64,000 bases of DNA from Comamonas sp009360615 (GTDB lineage: Bacteria; Pseudomonadota; Gammaproteobacteria; Burkholderiales; Burkholderiaceae_C), in assembly GCF_035784015.1 (NCBI RefSeq), contig NZ_JALKOW010000007.1. One strand, written 5' to 3'. Numbering within the stretch: the stretch's first letter is position 1; each line of letters starts with the position of its first letter. Of this stretch, positions 50,529-59,643 are shown piece by piece. The notes beneath the pieces were generated by a model, which was not told the DNA's origin, made no database searches, and worked only from the letters and a program-made list of their open reading frames with translations. A program made the translations under genes and the position numbers.

Positions 50529-52454
50529 CTATCTAATCGCAAGCGTCTTGTCATCCACTGTGGAAGCCTTGCCGACTACCAGGTCACTATCCTGGAGAGA
50601 CGGAGCTATTTGTGAAGTCGAGAAGATGATTTGGTGGTCTGCTGGCAGCGACTCGCTAAGCTTGACCACAAGTTCTTGAAGATGGTGAGAGCGCTCAATC
50701 TCTTGGCCCCCGTCTTCGATGCCGTCTAGCAGCAAAAATCGCGGAACGCGGAAGAAATCATGCTTCGTGCTGGCAGCTAACAGAGCTAAGTGGAAGCAAT
50801 GCTTGAGTATGACCATTGAGCTCTCAGAAAACTGAGTATGGCCATTCACAATGACGCGGTTGTCACCGAAGCTCCAGTCAACAGCGGTAGCACTGATGAA
50901 CTCCTCTTGACGCGGAAGATCGGCCCTCAAGAGACTGACGAGCTCGTTAGCAACGGAGAGTCTTGCGCCTGCTTTGACCGCTTCGTCTTTGTTCTCCAAG
51001 AACAGAATCTTGTCTTGAAGTTCTCTTTTACGAGCCTCAAGCGCGGCGCGCTTATTCTGAAGATCTTCGATGACCCCCGCCAGCCTCTGGTACTCGCCGA
51101 TTTGAATTAGCTTCTGCTTCAGTTCGCCGAGCCGCAAATTCGTCGCGTCGATTTCTCTTTCGACTGGTGATGTCCATTCCTGCGTTGCCGCTCGATATTG
51201 CCCCTCCAACAGTTTGAGCTCGCGCGCTAAAACAGGCAGCTCTCTAGCGAGTTCCTGGAGCTTCGCTTCTCGATCTTCCAATAGTTTGGCGGACTCTCTG
51301 CGTTGCAACGCAAGCTCGTTTCTCATCCGCAGCAGCTGAGTGCTTCCGGGATTTTCTGTAGCAGCGCTCTTACAAAGCTGGCAGAAAGGAACACCGTTTT
51401 GCTCGGCCTTGTCCTCAACTGCTGCCAGACAACAAGGGCAGAAGTTGAACTTGATTGCACCGAGGTACTTTCGTGTCGCTTCTGAGTCCTCCAGCGCGCT
51501 AAGCCGGCGCTCCAACTCACCGACAAAAAGCTTCGAGTCTTCAACCTCTAGTGAAAGGCTTTGAAATGCATCGCCAGCTTCCGCGTACTTCCGTTGAGTG
51601 ACTGATAGAGACTCCCTCAGAGACGTAACAACCTTCGCCGATTGCTCCTTCTCATCTGCAGCGAGCCTTGCGTTCCTTCGTAACTCGACAACTTTGTCGT
51701 TCAAGGTCGCGATTTCATTACTGAGAGAAGCTGCCTCAGCTTGAAGGAAATCTGTAGTGCTGCCGCCGCCTTGACCAGACCTACCCAGGATATTGAACAA
51801 GCTTCTGAGTTCGGAGACAGATTTCGACAGCTGAGCATCAGCCGCTTTAAGCTCAAGTTGGGCATCGTAGAGGTCTGCGCTGTAGATGCCGCAGAGGTAA
51901 TTTCCAACCGTCTCGCGAGTGAGGATCGTGTCAAACGGCTCCGCACGGAAAATTGCATCGTGCGGCGTCCGCTGGTCGACGTAGAGCAGACGCAGCAGTT
52001 GATGCAACGTAATGTTGGACACGCCTTCCCCGCGAAGCTCAGGCATCTCAAGCAAGCGAAAAATGACCTGTGAAAAACTCTCCTTTGACGCTGACCTCTG
52101 ATACGGGTAGGTTTCCCATTCCGAGCGAGGTGCTGAGCTGGCAGCATCCAACGTTCCCCAATAAATAGAGAGTGGATTGCGCGGCGCGTCGCTGACTGGC
52201 CGCGACACGGTCATGCGTGAACCGTTCAGTTCCAACTCGGCTCTAACCTCGCTGCAGAGAAGCGCTTCGTTCTTCCAAGGCACGCTATCGCCACCTAGCG
52301 CGTAGAAGATGAAGTCCATCACAGTCGACTTTCCGGATGCGTTTTGTCCGCGAATGATGTTCACACCTGCGTGGAAATCTGCGTGATAAGCGACTCGCTG
52401 TTCACGGAGCACTTGGAGCTTGCGGAGCTGAAGGGTCGGCTTAAGGAGAGTCAT
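50529..52454 (-). CDS. SMC/RecF-like ATPase of the second ABC three-component system
   Basis: A protein of about 641 aa if started at the ATG at 52454 (MTLLKPTLQLRKLQVLREQ); the frame is open to 52493. Walker A is IIRGQNASGKST (about residues 33 to 44). A coiled coil is interrupted by a zinc hook with CPCCLAAV ... CQLCKSA (about 335 to 365). The C-terminal ATPase half holds FRVPRFLLLDGIEDGG (Walker B and D loop) and an H-loop region. It overlaps the middle-component gene by 14 bases. It should be the sensor and motor of the system. Confidence 0.82.
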   Translation of the reverse strand: MTLLKPTLQLRKLQVLREQRVAYHADFHAGVNIIRGQNASGKSTVMDFIFYALGGDSVPWKNEALLCSEVRAELELNGSRMTVSRPVSDAPRNPLSIYWGTLDAASSAPRSEWETYPYQRSASKESFSQVIFRLLEMPELRGEGVSNITLHQLLRLLYVDQRTPHDAIFRAEPFDTILTRETVGNYLCGIYSADLYDAQLELKAADAQLSKSVSELRSLFNILGRSGQGGGSTTDFLQAEAASLSNEIATLNDKVVELRRNARLAADEKEQSAKVVTSLRESLSVTQRKYAEAGDAFQSLSLEVEDSKLFVGELERRLSALEDSEATRKYLGAIKFNFCPCCLAAVEDKAEQNGVPFCQLCKSAATENPGSTQLLRMRNELALQRRESAKLLEDREAKLQELARELPVLARELKLLEGQYRAATQEWTSPVEREIDATNLRLGELKQKLIQIGEYQRLAGVIEDLQNKRAALEARKRELQDKILFLENKDEAVKAGARLSVANELVSLLRADLPRQEEFISATAVDWSFGDNRVIVNGHTQFSESSMVILKHCFHLALLAASTKHDFFRVPRFLLLDGIEDGGQEIERSHHLQELVVKLSESLPADHQIIFSTSQIAPSLQDSDLVVGKASTVDDKTLAIR

Positions 52455-52941
52455 ATCGATACTCGGCAAGGCCGCTTCTTGCCTTAAGACCATCGGGACC
52501 CCGAAGGGGGAGCGACATAAGTAGCGGCAACATATCTTTGAAAAACGGGGCTTCGAGCACTTTTAGGGCGTCTACTCTCTCCTGTAGCTCGAACGGTAGG
52601 ATCTTGTCAGCACGCCTTACGTCGACATCGACAGCCTGGTCGCGTCGCAGCAGGGCAGCCGCTTCAAGACATGCAATTGCCGCGTCTTGAGTCTTGGTGA
52701 GGGACATGAACATACCCTTGGGGTTCATGGGAGAGCGATAAGGGCTGTCACTCGAAGACATAGCTCTCTTTGCCTTAGCAGCACCAGGCGGGAGCCTGAA
52801 CGCTGACGCCACTGACGGAAAGCACAGAACGAAGTCAAGAATTTGAAGACGATCCTTCTCTATCTCGTCGTATTCAGAAAGCAAGGCGAGCACACGGAAA
52901 ACACAGTGATATGCATCTAGCGCTGGGTGATAGATGAGCAT
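52441..52941 (-). CDS. ABC three-component system, middle component (second system)
   Basis: A 166-aa protein with the pattern of one ABC-3C middle-component type: IYHPALDAYHCVFRVLALL at the N-terminus, then LQILDFVLCFPSVASAFRLP, and a helical C-terminal half. The first component gene ends two bases upstream and the ATPase overlaps its end, so the three are coupled. Confidence 0.72.
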   Translation of the reverse strand: MLIYHPALDAYHCVFRVLALLSEYDEIEKDRLQILDFVLCFPSVASAFRLPPGAAKAKRAMSSSDSPYRSPMNPKGMFMSLTKTQDAAIACLEAAALLRRDQAVDVDVRRADKILPFELQERVDALKVLEAPFFKDMLPLLMSLPLRGPDGLKARSGLAEYRYDSP

Positions 52942-52942
52942 T

Positions 52943-53512
52943 TCAATCCCACTTGATGTGGCAATTGCCTGCGAGATAAAAAAGCATCGCCATCACCATT
53001 CCAGGGTCCAACGATAGCGGGCTGGGCTCCATGGAATGAGCAACCGGGGCGATGACCTTGTCGTGCATTGCTGCATCGACTTCTGAGCGTGATGCGTTTT
53101 CGGCAAGCAGAGGTGAGACATGGAGCAAGAACCGATTCCGCAGGTCGCTTAGGACGCAGGCAAATATTTGCTGCGCGGTTTCGGACGTCTGGAAGCGCAT
53201 AATTTTCTTCATTGCGCGCTCCTTCTCTGCTTCAGCGAAGGGGATGAGGTTCGTTCTGCCGGACGCCTTAAGCTTATCCGCCAATGTTCTACTGACCTCA
53301 GATGCAGGCTTGTCAAGGAAGTGCTGCAGTTCCTCAATGAACGCAGCAGCAGTCAGGGTGTCAGTATGCGTACCTTCATGGCGCAGACGCTCGTACAGCA
53401 AGGCGACATAGCCCTTAGCTGTCTCAGTGGTGTAGGTATTGTGGGTGACGAGTACGTCGCGACCGGCTAGGTGTCCCGAAACCTGATTTCCCTTCTGGCT
53501 AGATATCGTCAT
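52943..53512 (-). CDS. ABC three-component system, C-terminal-domain protein (second system)
   Basis: A 189-aa protein. The N-terminal 27 residues read like a short beta-forming tag (SSQKGNQVSGHLAGRDVLVT). The rest is an ABC-3C type helical domain ending FYLAGNCHIKWD. There is no nuclease domain, unlike the first ABC-3C system in this window, so the effector is either the membrane protein encoded upstream or missing. The ATG lies inside a 19-bp palindrome. Confidence 0.7.
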   Translation of the reverse strand: MTISSQKGNQVSGHLAGRDVLVTHNTYTTETAKGYVALLYERLRHEGTHTDTLTAAAFIEELQHFLDKPASEVSRTLADKLKASGRTNLIPFAEAEKERAMKKIMRFQTSETAQQIFACVLSDLRNRFLLHVSPLLAENASRSEVDAAMHDKVIAPVAHSMEPSPLSLDPGMVMAMLFYLAGNCHIKWD

Positions 53513-53530
53513 AAGCGCTACTAGCGCTTA
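53512..53530. promoter_or_regulatory. 19-bp perfect palindrome at a gene junction
   Basis: TAAGCGCTA, C, TAGCGCTTA. It covers the stop codon of the small membrane protein gene and the first base of the ATG of the next gene. It could form an mRNA hairpin that controls translation of the second gene, or bind a regulator. Confidence 0.6.
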
Positions 53531-53670
53531 TTGATGTCACGACCAGCCATATCGCCGCCAACCATGTTTCGCGATTGATTCACGGACTTTCGGGAGATGT
53601 GCAGCTTCACGGCAAAGCCCCCCGCAAATGCACCCACAATGAATGAGATAATTTCTTTGATGTATTCCAT
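53521..53670 (-). CDS. 49-aa membrane protein with Gly-Arg-Asp tag, head of second ABC-3C operon
   Basis: ATG at 53670 behind AGGGAG; the longer open frame to 53754 lacks support. The N-terminal half is a transmembrane helix (EIISFIVGAFAGGFAVKL). The C-terminal half ends NQSRNMVGGDMAGRDINKR. This ending matches the N-terminal tag of the next protein (QKGNQVSGHLAGRDV): N-x-V-x-G-x-x-A-G-R-D. The shared tag suggests that the two proteins bind or co-assemble through it. It may be the membrane effector of the system. Confidence 0.65.
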   Translation of the reverse strand: MEYIKEIISFIVGAFAGGFAVKLHISRKSVNQSRNMVGGDMAGRDINKR

Positions 53671-53918
53671 ACCGCTCCCTGGCCCGCTTCTTTTGTTCGG
53701 TGGCATGTTACGTGACCGCGGCTCCTCCGTGCATTGATAAAGTGCGTCGTTCAACCATGCAGGTCATCTGGTGCTGGATACAGATCGACGACCACGATAG
53801 GTCGAGTGTCTTGGCCTAGACTTACCTAGCCTTGGAGTGAACCAGTGCGACGTGGAAACAGCATCTCGATCAACGGCGTTGCCGTTGGGCTATGTATGAC
53901 AGGTTAAAGGCTCGAATC

Positions 53919-55244
53919 ATGGTGTCTGTATCCCTCGAAAGTGCAATTCAATCACCGCGCGAATTCCTCACAAACATCTACCGCGCCGCTGTGAATCGCG
54001 CACTCCCCCTAGCCACAATTGGTCAGTATCTGCCGAAGCCACCAAAAGGCAGAACATTGGTGTTGGGCGCAGGCAAGGCCGGAGCCTCAATGGCTCAAGC
54101 ACTTGAGGCCCTGTGGCCACAAGACGCACCACTGTCGGGCCTTGTGGTAACACGCTACGGCCACACCCCTCCACGCCCTGAAGGACTGCCGATGCGCATT
54201 GAGATCGTGGAAGCTGCGCACCCAGTGCCAGATGCCGCAAGTATGGTAGCGGCTCAACGCATACTGGCCCTAACCCAAGATCTAACGTCTGACGATTTAG
54301 TGTTGAGCCTGATATCGGGCGGTGGTTCCTCCCTACTGGTGCTTCCGGTCGAGGGACTTACACTCGATGACAAACAACGCATCAACCGAGAATTGCTTGA
54401 AAGCGGAGCATCCATCGGCGAAATGAACTGCGTTCGCAAGCACCTATCACGCATTAAAGGCGGACAACTCGCGGCTGCTTGCGGCCCGGCTAAGGTCATC
54501 ACACTCACGATCAGCGATGTGCCAGGCGATGAGCCGGCCGTTATAGCTAGCGGCCCTACAGTGCCTGACGAAACCACCTGCTTAGACGCTCTGAGCATCT
54601 TGAACCGCTACCACATTGAGATCCCACCAAACGTGCGCGACGGATTGGAAAAGGGTTGGCTGGAAACTCCTGACCCGAGCGACGCAGCGTTCCGCGACCA
54701 CCAGGTGCATCTTATTGCCACTCCTAGACAATCGTTGGAAGCAGCAGCTGCCGCAGCACGTGACGCCGGCATCGTCGCACACATACTGTCTGACGAAATA
54801 GAAGGTGAGTCACGCGAAGTGGGCAAAGTACACGGCGCGCTTGCTCGTTCAGTAGCGAACAGCGAATCGCCCTTTACACGTCCGTGCGTAATCCTTTCTG
54901 GTGGCGAGACTACAGTCACTGTGCGCCAGCGTCAGCCTGGTAAGCGCAAGGGCCGTGGTGGCCGCGCGGGTGAATTCTGCTTGGGGCTCGCCCAGGCTCT
55001 TAGAAATCAGCCAGATGTATGGGCACTAGCCGCAGATACTGACGGTATTGATGGAGTTGAAGACAACGCGGGAGCCTTTGTTACACCCGATACGCTAGCT
55101 CGAGCAGAAGCTGCAGGCTGCAAACTGGGCGACCACTTGGATCGAAATGACGCTTACAGTTACTTTGATGCAATCGGTGACCTGATGATTACTGGACCGA
55201 CACACACTAACGTTAACGACTTTCGCGCGATACTGATTTTATAG
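53919..55244 (+). CDS. Glycerate 2-kinase (MOFRL family)
   Basis: A 441-aa protein from the ATG at 53919 (the frame is open to 53892). It has the N-terminal LYRAAV-type segment as IYRAAVNRALPLA, the phosphate loop LVLGAGKAGASMAQALE, SLISGGGSSLLVLP, ISDVPGDEPAVIASGPT, and the MOFRL region GRGGRAGEFCLGLAQAL with ADTDGIDG. It phosphorylates D-glycerate to 2-phosphoglycerate, the last step after tartronate semialdehyde reductase. The reductase gene is 3.4 kb further on, so the two probably serve the same pathway. Confidence 0.92.
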   Translation: MVSVSLESAIQSPREFLTNIYRAAVNRALPLATIGQYLPKPPKGRTLVLGAGKAGASMAQALEALWPQDAPLSGLVVTRYGHTPPRPEGLPMRIEIVEAAHPVPDAASMVAAQRILALTQDLTSDDLVLSLISGGGSSLLVLPVEGLTLDDKQRINRELLESGASIGEMNCVRKHLSRIKGGQLAAACGPAKVITLTISDVPGDEPAVIASGPTVPDETTCLDALSILNRYHIEIPPNVRDGLEKGWLETPDPSDAAFRDHQVHLIATPRQSLEAAAAAARDAGIVAHILSDEIEGESREVGKVHGALARSVANSESPFTRPCVILSGGETTVTVRQRQPGKRKGRGGRAGEFCLGLAQALRNQPDVWALAADTDGIDGVEDNAGAFVTPDTLARAEAAGCKLGDHLDRNDAYSYFDAIGDLMITGPTHTNVNDFRAILIL

Positions 55245-56309
55245 TTTTATATGTTGCAGGCTCGACCGAGCGCCCTTAGCAATACAACCTAGAATAAACC
55301 AGAGTTTTGTCGATATATAAAAGGCATCCTATTCATTTTATAGGATTTCTTTTGAACACCAGCATTACACTGAAAATTTAAGATTCACTTCGCAAAGCTA
55401 ACTCAGAAACATTACCTAAGCGAGACCTTGATCATGCAGTTATGGCGCGAGTGCGCATATACCTAAAGCGCCGACTGCAAATCTCAACAGCCCAACGAAC
55501 ACGGTAAGTTAACCAAAATTAGCATAGGGATGCCTTGGACTCAAACGCGTAGCCGAGCTTAGTGAAATACTAAAAGCGCGATAGAGCACTTCGCTGATCA
55601 GCTTGACGCAGAGCTCCGCGATCGCTGGAAGTCAAAAAGTCACCAGATATTGTGAATATTGCAAGTACTGCAACTACTTCGCGTTGAAGACAAAGAGAGA
55701 ATTCCAGATCACTGCAAAAACTCATTTTATCAGGCCTGTTTTAACAGACATGCATAAACTCCAATGCTATATATGTCTATCACTAACATACCCTGAGGAT
55801 AAGCCACTTAGTCGGAGATTGCGATAGGTTCCATACCCCCATGATAGTGCTCAATCCAGAGATGGCGAAGAAAGACGGGCTCATTCTTGGAGAGCCAAGG
55901 CAGTCACAGAAATTAATTATCTGGAACTGCAATTCACTATTACCTGACCCAACACTGTGCGATCAACAGAAGATCTAAATAATAGTGAAATTTGACCACT
56001 GGAATTTTGCCCAGATAATGATCGAAGGCATAACCTTCTTTTCAGAGGTTAATCTCAGTAGATAGCGCTACCGTCTTCCAATATTATCCCCTTCTCCTTA
56101 ATAACCCCTCCTAAAAAAAATTTTCAGAATGGTTAAATAATGACTATCTTTCCAAAAAAGAAAATATATTTTCTTCAGCATATAAATATTCATTTAAATA
56201 ATATACATTAGCAGTCATTCAAAACTTGAATAGCGAATGCACAAATAAAATATTGGACTTAAATTAAAACTATGCAAATAATATGAAAATCTAATATACA
56301 TAGATAGTC
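55245..56309. other. AT-rich gene-free region
   Basis: About 1.07 kb of AT-rich sequence. A 74-codon frame at 55603 to 55827 has no ribosome-binding site and no recognised product. Short protein-like pieces near 55380 to 55500 may be remnants of a decayed gene. The promoter of the aldose epimerase gene should be near its right end. Confidence 0.5.
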
Positions 56310-57380
56310 ATGTTAAAAATTCTTGACCGATCAAAATTTCAAAGCATTACCAATGGAAAAGAAACCGATCTTTTCTATTTAAAGAACTCAAACGGAATTC
56401 AAGTTGCAATAACGAACTACGGTGCAAAAGTTCAGCAATTATTGATCCCTAACGAGAAAGGCGATCAAGTAGATATTCTTCTCGGATATGACAATATAGA
56501 ATCAACAATAAATGGTCATCCATCGATGAATGCATTTATAGGTCGCTATGCTAATCGTATAGCAAACTCAACCTTCAGACTTGATGGGAAAATACACAAA
56601 CTGACCTCTAACAGTAACGGCCATTGCTTACATGGAGGTTTTAACGGTTCTAGATTCCAGACATTTGACGTAATAGATTTTTCTGATAGAAAATTATCAC
56701 TATTGTATAACTTCGTGGGCAGAGAGGATAGTTTCCCAGGCAACCTAAAACTCAACCTTGAATATTCAATAAATGATAGAAACCATCTAATTATCAGCTG
56801 GATAGCTAAAGTCTTTGATAAGCCAACAGTAGCCAGCTTCACAAGTCATCTGTTCTTTAACCTAAACGGAATAGCCAACACCGACATCTGCAATCACATT
56901 GTAGAAATACCGTCAAAAGAGTATCTCCCGATCAACTCTGAAAATATTCCGTTAGGCGATAAATATCCTGTATTAAACACACCAATGGACTTCAGAGTTG
57001 AAAAGCTTATTAAATCTGGAATAGACTCAACTCATCCACAAATACAACTTGCGAATGGATATGACCACTATTACATCATAAACCGTAACGCCATGGATCC
57101 TTACTTAGCTTTAGCCGCCAGGGTTAAACTACCCGACTCCAATCTATCTATAGAAGTATGGACAACTGAACCAGGATTACAGTTTTACACGGGAAACAAC
57201 TTAGGATTTGATCCCTTAATGGACAAAGGAAAGTTTGGCGTTCAGTTTATAAAAAGAGCAGGCCTTTGCATTGAGCCATCGCGTTACCCCAATGCACCAA
57301 ATCAAGAGAATTTTCCTTCATCAATAGTACGAACGGATATACCGTACCAAGGCCGTATTGAGTATAGAATCAGCACTTAA
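56310..57380 (+). CDS. Aldose 1-epimerase (galactose mutarotase family)
   Basis: A 356-aa protein of the GalM family: ITNYGAKVQQLLIPNEKGD (residues 33 to 51), NAFIGRYANRIANSTF, the active-site His in NGHCLHGGFNGSRF, another His in TSHLFFNLNG, and the C-terminal VWTTEPGLQFYTGNNL with the catalytic Glu region (the family's ExxxP near the end). It interconverts alpha and beta forms of sugars. It is markedly AT-rich, unlike the glycerate kinase gene beside it, which suggests separate acquisition. There is no signal peptide. Confidence 0.88.
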   Translation: MLKILDRSKFQSITNGKETDLFYLKNSNGIQVAITNYGAKVQQLLIPNEKGDQVDILLGYDNIESTINGHPSMNAFIGRYANRIANSTFRLDGKIHKLTSNSNGHCLHGGFNGSRFQTFDVIDFSDRKLSLLYNFVGREDSFPGNLKLNLEYSINDRNHLIISWIAKVFDKPTVASFTSHLFFNLNGIANTDICNHIVEIPSKEYLPINSENIPLGDKYPVLNTPMDFRVEKLIKSGIDSTHPQIQLANGYDHYYIINRNAMDPYLALAARVKLPDSNLSIEVWTTEPGLQFYTGNNLGFDPLMDKGKFGVQFIKRAGLCIEPSRYPNAPNQENFPSSIVRTDIPYQGRIEYRIST

Positions 57381-57383
57381 AAA

Positions 57384-57414
57384 CTATATTTAGAAAAATA
57401 CTCTCGAAATATAG
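57384..57414. terminator. Hairpin between convergent epimerase and lactonase genes
   Basis: CTATATTT (57384 to 57391) pairs with AAATATAG (57407 to 57414). It is AT-only with a long loop, so weak, but it lies exactly between the two stop codons. Confidence 0.35.
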
Positions 57415-57433
57415 TATATCAGAACCAACTCCG

Positions 57434-58405
57434 CTAGTTTACGCCACGAACACCGACATAAACTGCGTATAAAGAGTGGCTCGATGCCATATAAAGTCTG
57501 TTTAACTTAGGCCCACCAAACGTTAGGTTCGCGCATCGTTCAGGAAGGCGAATGAATCCAATTGGTGCCCCCGAATTATTGAACACTTTAACTCCATCCA
57601 GCTCATCACTAGAAGCGCCACCACGTCCATCGCTGCCCCAACCGCACCAGATATTCCCATGCATGTCGACGCAGATACCATCGATAGCGCCTGCACCATC
57701 GGCATCAACTACCTTTGTTTTATTTTCAATTCTTCTTCCATCAGCGGAAATATCAAAACGCCAAATTATTCGACTTGGAACTGCACGAGACTCCACTACA
57801 TACAATTGCTTGTAGTCAGGAGTAAACGCAATCCCATTGGGCCCGGCCAACTTTGATTCAACACAGATAATTTCCCCATCACTCGTAATGCAGTACACAG
57901 AATGGGGCAACTCCTGCTTAGCAGCATCACCTTCCCACTCACCTGATATTCCAAAAGTGGGATCAGTGAACCAAATAGACCCATTAGGATGGCACGCTAC
58001 ATCATTAGGCGAGTTAAGACGTTTATTCTGAAAACTGTCAGCTAGAACTGTGATAGACCCATCGTGCTCCGTTCGCGTCAATCTTCTCGTAAGATGCTCA
58101 CAAACTATTAATCTCCCTTGATAATCACGTGCTAATCCATTAGAGAAATTTGTAGGTGATCTAAACTCTCCCCAATGCTCAGTGACTTCGTCATAGCGCA
58201 TAATTCTATTACTCGGAACATCACTAACTAGAAGATAACGACCTGCGGGAAAATAAACAGGACCTTCAGCCCAATACATACCTGTCGCTAGTTGCTGAAC
58301 GGGACTGCTATAGAGCCTGTACTTTCTAAACGATTCATCGAGTATTTCTACACGAGGATCGGGAGACCTAGACGATGTAGAAAACTGAGTAGACGGAGCA
58401 GGCAT
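57434..58405 (-). CDS. SMP-30/gluconolactonase family lactonase
   Basis: A 323-aa beta-propeller protein. Markers are WAEGPVYFPAGRYLLVSDV (with the metal-binding Glu), NGLARDYQGRLIVCEH, NDVACHPNGSIWFTDPTFG, AGPNGIAFTPDYKQLYVVES and DGICVDMHGNIWCGW. These are the metal site and repeats of sugar-lactone hydrolases. It would open an aldonolactone to the acid. It belongs to a leftward group with the reductase, glycosidases and transporter. Confidence 0.88.
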   Translation of the reverse strand: MPAPSTQFSTSSRSPDPRVEILDESFRKYRLYSSPVQQLATGMYWAEGPVYFPAGRYLLVSDVPSNRIMRYDEVTEHWGEFRSPTNFSNGLARDYQGRLIVCEHLTRRLTRTEHDGSITVLADSFQNKRLNSPNDVACHPNGSIWFTDPTFGISGEWEGDAAKQELPHSVYCITSDGEIICVESKLAGPNGIAFTPDYKQLYVVESRAVPSRIIWRFDISADGRRIENKTKVVDADGAGAIDGICVDMHGNIWCGWGSDGRGGASSDELDGVKVFNNSGAPIGFIRLPERCANLTFGGPKLNRLYMASSHSLYAVYVGVRGVN

Positions 58406-58632
58406 ATTTAGCGCTTTCTAAACTGCAGATTACATTTAAATACTATCTAAATAGCAACAATATCAACTACAAAGTTGCTATATTAAATAATTTAAAATAT
58501 TATAACATTTCAAAACATTAATTAATAATACTAAAAAAAAGAGGAAAGAGCACGCCCCTCCCTCTATTGATGACAGCAACTTCGGTTTGATCTCAGAAAC
58601 AAACGTTCAGTTTCCTGCAATCAATAAGCACC

Positions 58633-59514
58633 CTATTCGCCTCGTGAAACCGGGTGGTTTGCCATCACTTCAAGCGACTTCACAACCGCGGAATGATCCA
58701 ACTGGTCCCAACCATGTGCAGCCGCTGTTTGCATGAGCTGTGCAGTTCCAGCGGTTTGCGGCAATGCGAGACCTAGCGCTTTTGCACCCTGGAGCGCAAG
58801 ATTCAAATCCTTCTGATGCAAGCAAATACGGAAACCTGGATCAAAGGTTCGCTTGATCATACGTTCGCCATGCACTTCCAAAACGCGACTAGCTGCAAAC
58901 CCTCCCATCAGTGCCTGACGTACCATGGCGGGGTCAGCACCTGCCTTGCTAGCGAACAGCAGCGCTTCACCCACAGCGGCAATGTTAAGACCAACGATTA
59001 TCTGGTTAGCTACCTTAGTTGTTTGACCATCACCATTACCGCCAACTAGAGTAATATTTTTACCCATAAGTTCAAATAATGGTTTAACTTTTTCAAATAC
59101 TGGATAATCTCCGCCGACCATAATTGTCAAGCTACCAGCTTTTGCACCGACCTCACCACCTGAAACGGGTGCATCCAAATATCCGCAGCCAAGATCATTG
59201 ATAGCCTTAGCAAAAGACTTGGTTTCGATCGGCGAAATGCTACTCATATCGACAACGATTTTTCCCGATGACAAACCCGATGCAACGCCATTTTCTCCAA
59301 AGAGTACTTGTTGCACATCAGAGGTATCTGGCACCATCATAAAAATGATATCAGCATTCTGTGCAACCTCCATCCCATGAGCACAGGCCGTCGCGCCTTC
59401 TAGACTACCAGGTACAGCACGGCGAGTATGCACGAATAGTTGGTTTCCCGCAGCCAACAAATGACCTGCCATTGGTGCACCCATGATCCCCAGTCCAATA
59501 AATCCTATCTTCAC
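58633..59514 (-). CDS. garR: 2-hydroxy-3-oxopropionate (tartronate semialdehyde) reductase
   Basis: A 293-aa beta-hydroxyacid dehydrogenase. The start is chosen as GTG at 59514, because an AAGGGGA site lies 5 bases upstream; an ATG at 59529 is also in frame. The NAD-binding loop is IGFIGLGIMGAPMAGHL. The substrate motif is YLDAPVSGGEVGAKAGSLTI, and the catalytic Lys is in TTKVANQIIVGLN. It reduces tartronate semialdehyde to D-glycerate, which feeds the glycerate 2-kinase encoded nearby. Other beta-hydroxyacid substrates cannot be excluded. Confidence 0.88.
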   Translation of the reverse strand: MKIGFIGLGIMGAPMAGHLLAAGNQLFVHTRRAVPGSLEGATACAHGMEVAQNADIIFMMVPDTSDVQQVLFGENGVASGLSSGKIVVDMSSISPIETKSFAKAINDLGCGYLDAPVSGGEVGAKAGSLTIMVGGDYPVFEKVKPLFELMGKNITLVGGNGDGQTTKVANQIIVGLNIAAVGEALLFASKAGADPAMVRQALMGGFAASRVLEVHGERMIKRTFDPGFRICLHQKDLNLALQGAKALGLALPQTAGTAQLMQTAAAHGWDQLDHSAVVKSLEVMANHPVSRGE

Positions 59515-59643
59515 AAAATTCCCCTTCATTTAAATAGTAGAAGCGCATCGTCAAACAATGCGCCCCTAGCATAGAACTTCACATCAATCTATCAATTACT
59601 TTACTTAAAAGTAATTTTATAGAGAAAACTTCTTATACAAACT

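Noticed and set aside
55603..55827. 74-aa frame in the AT-rich gap
   Set aside because: No ribosome-binding site, low-complexity composition and no recognisable features.
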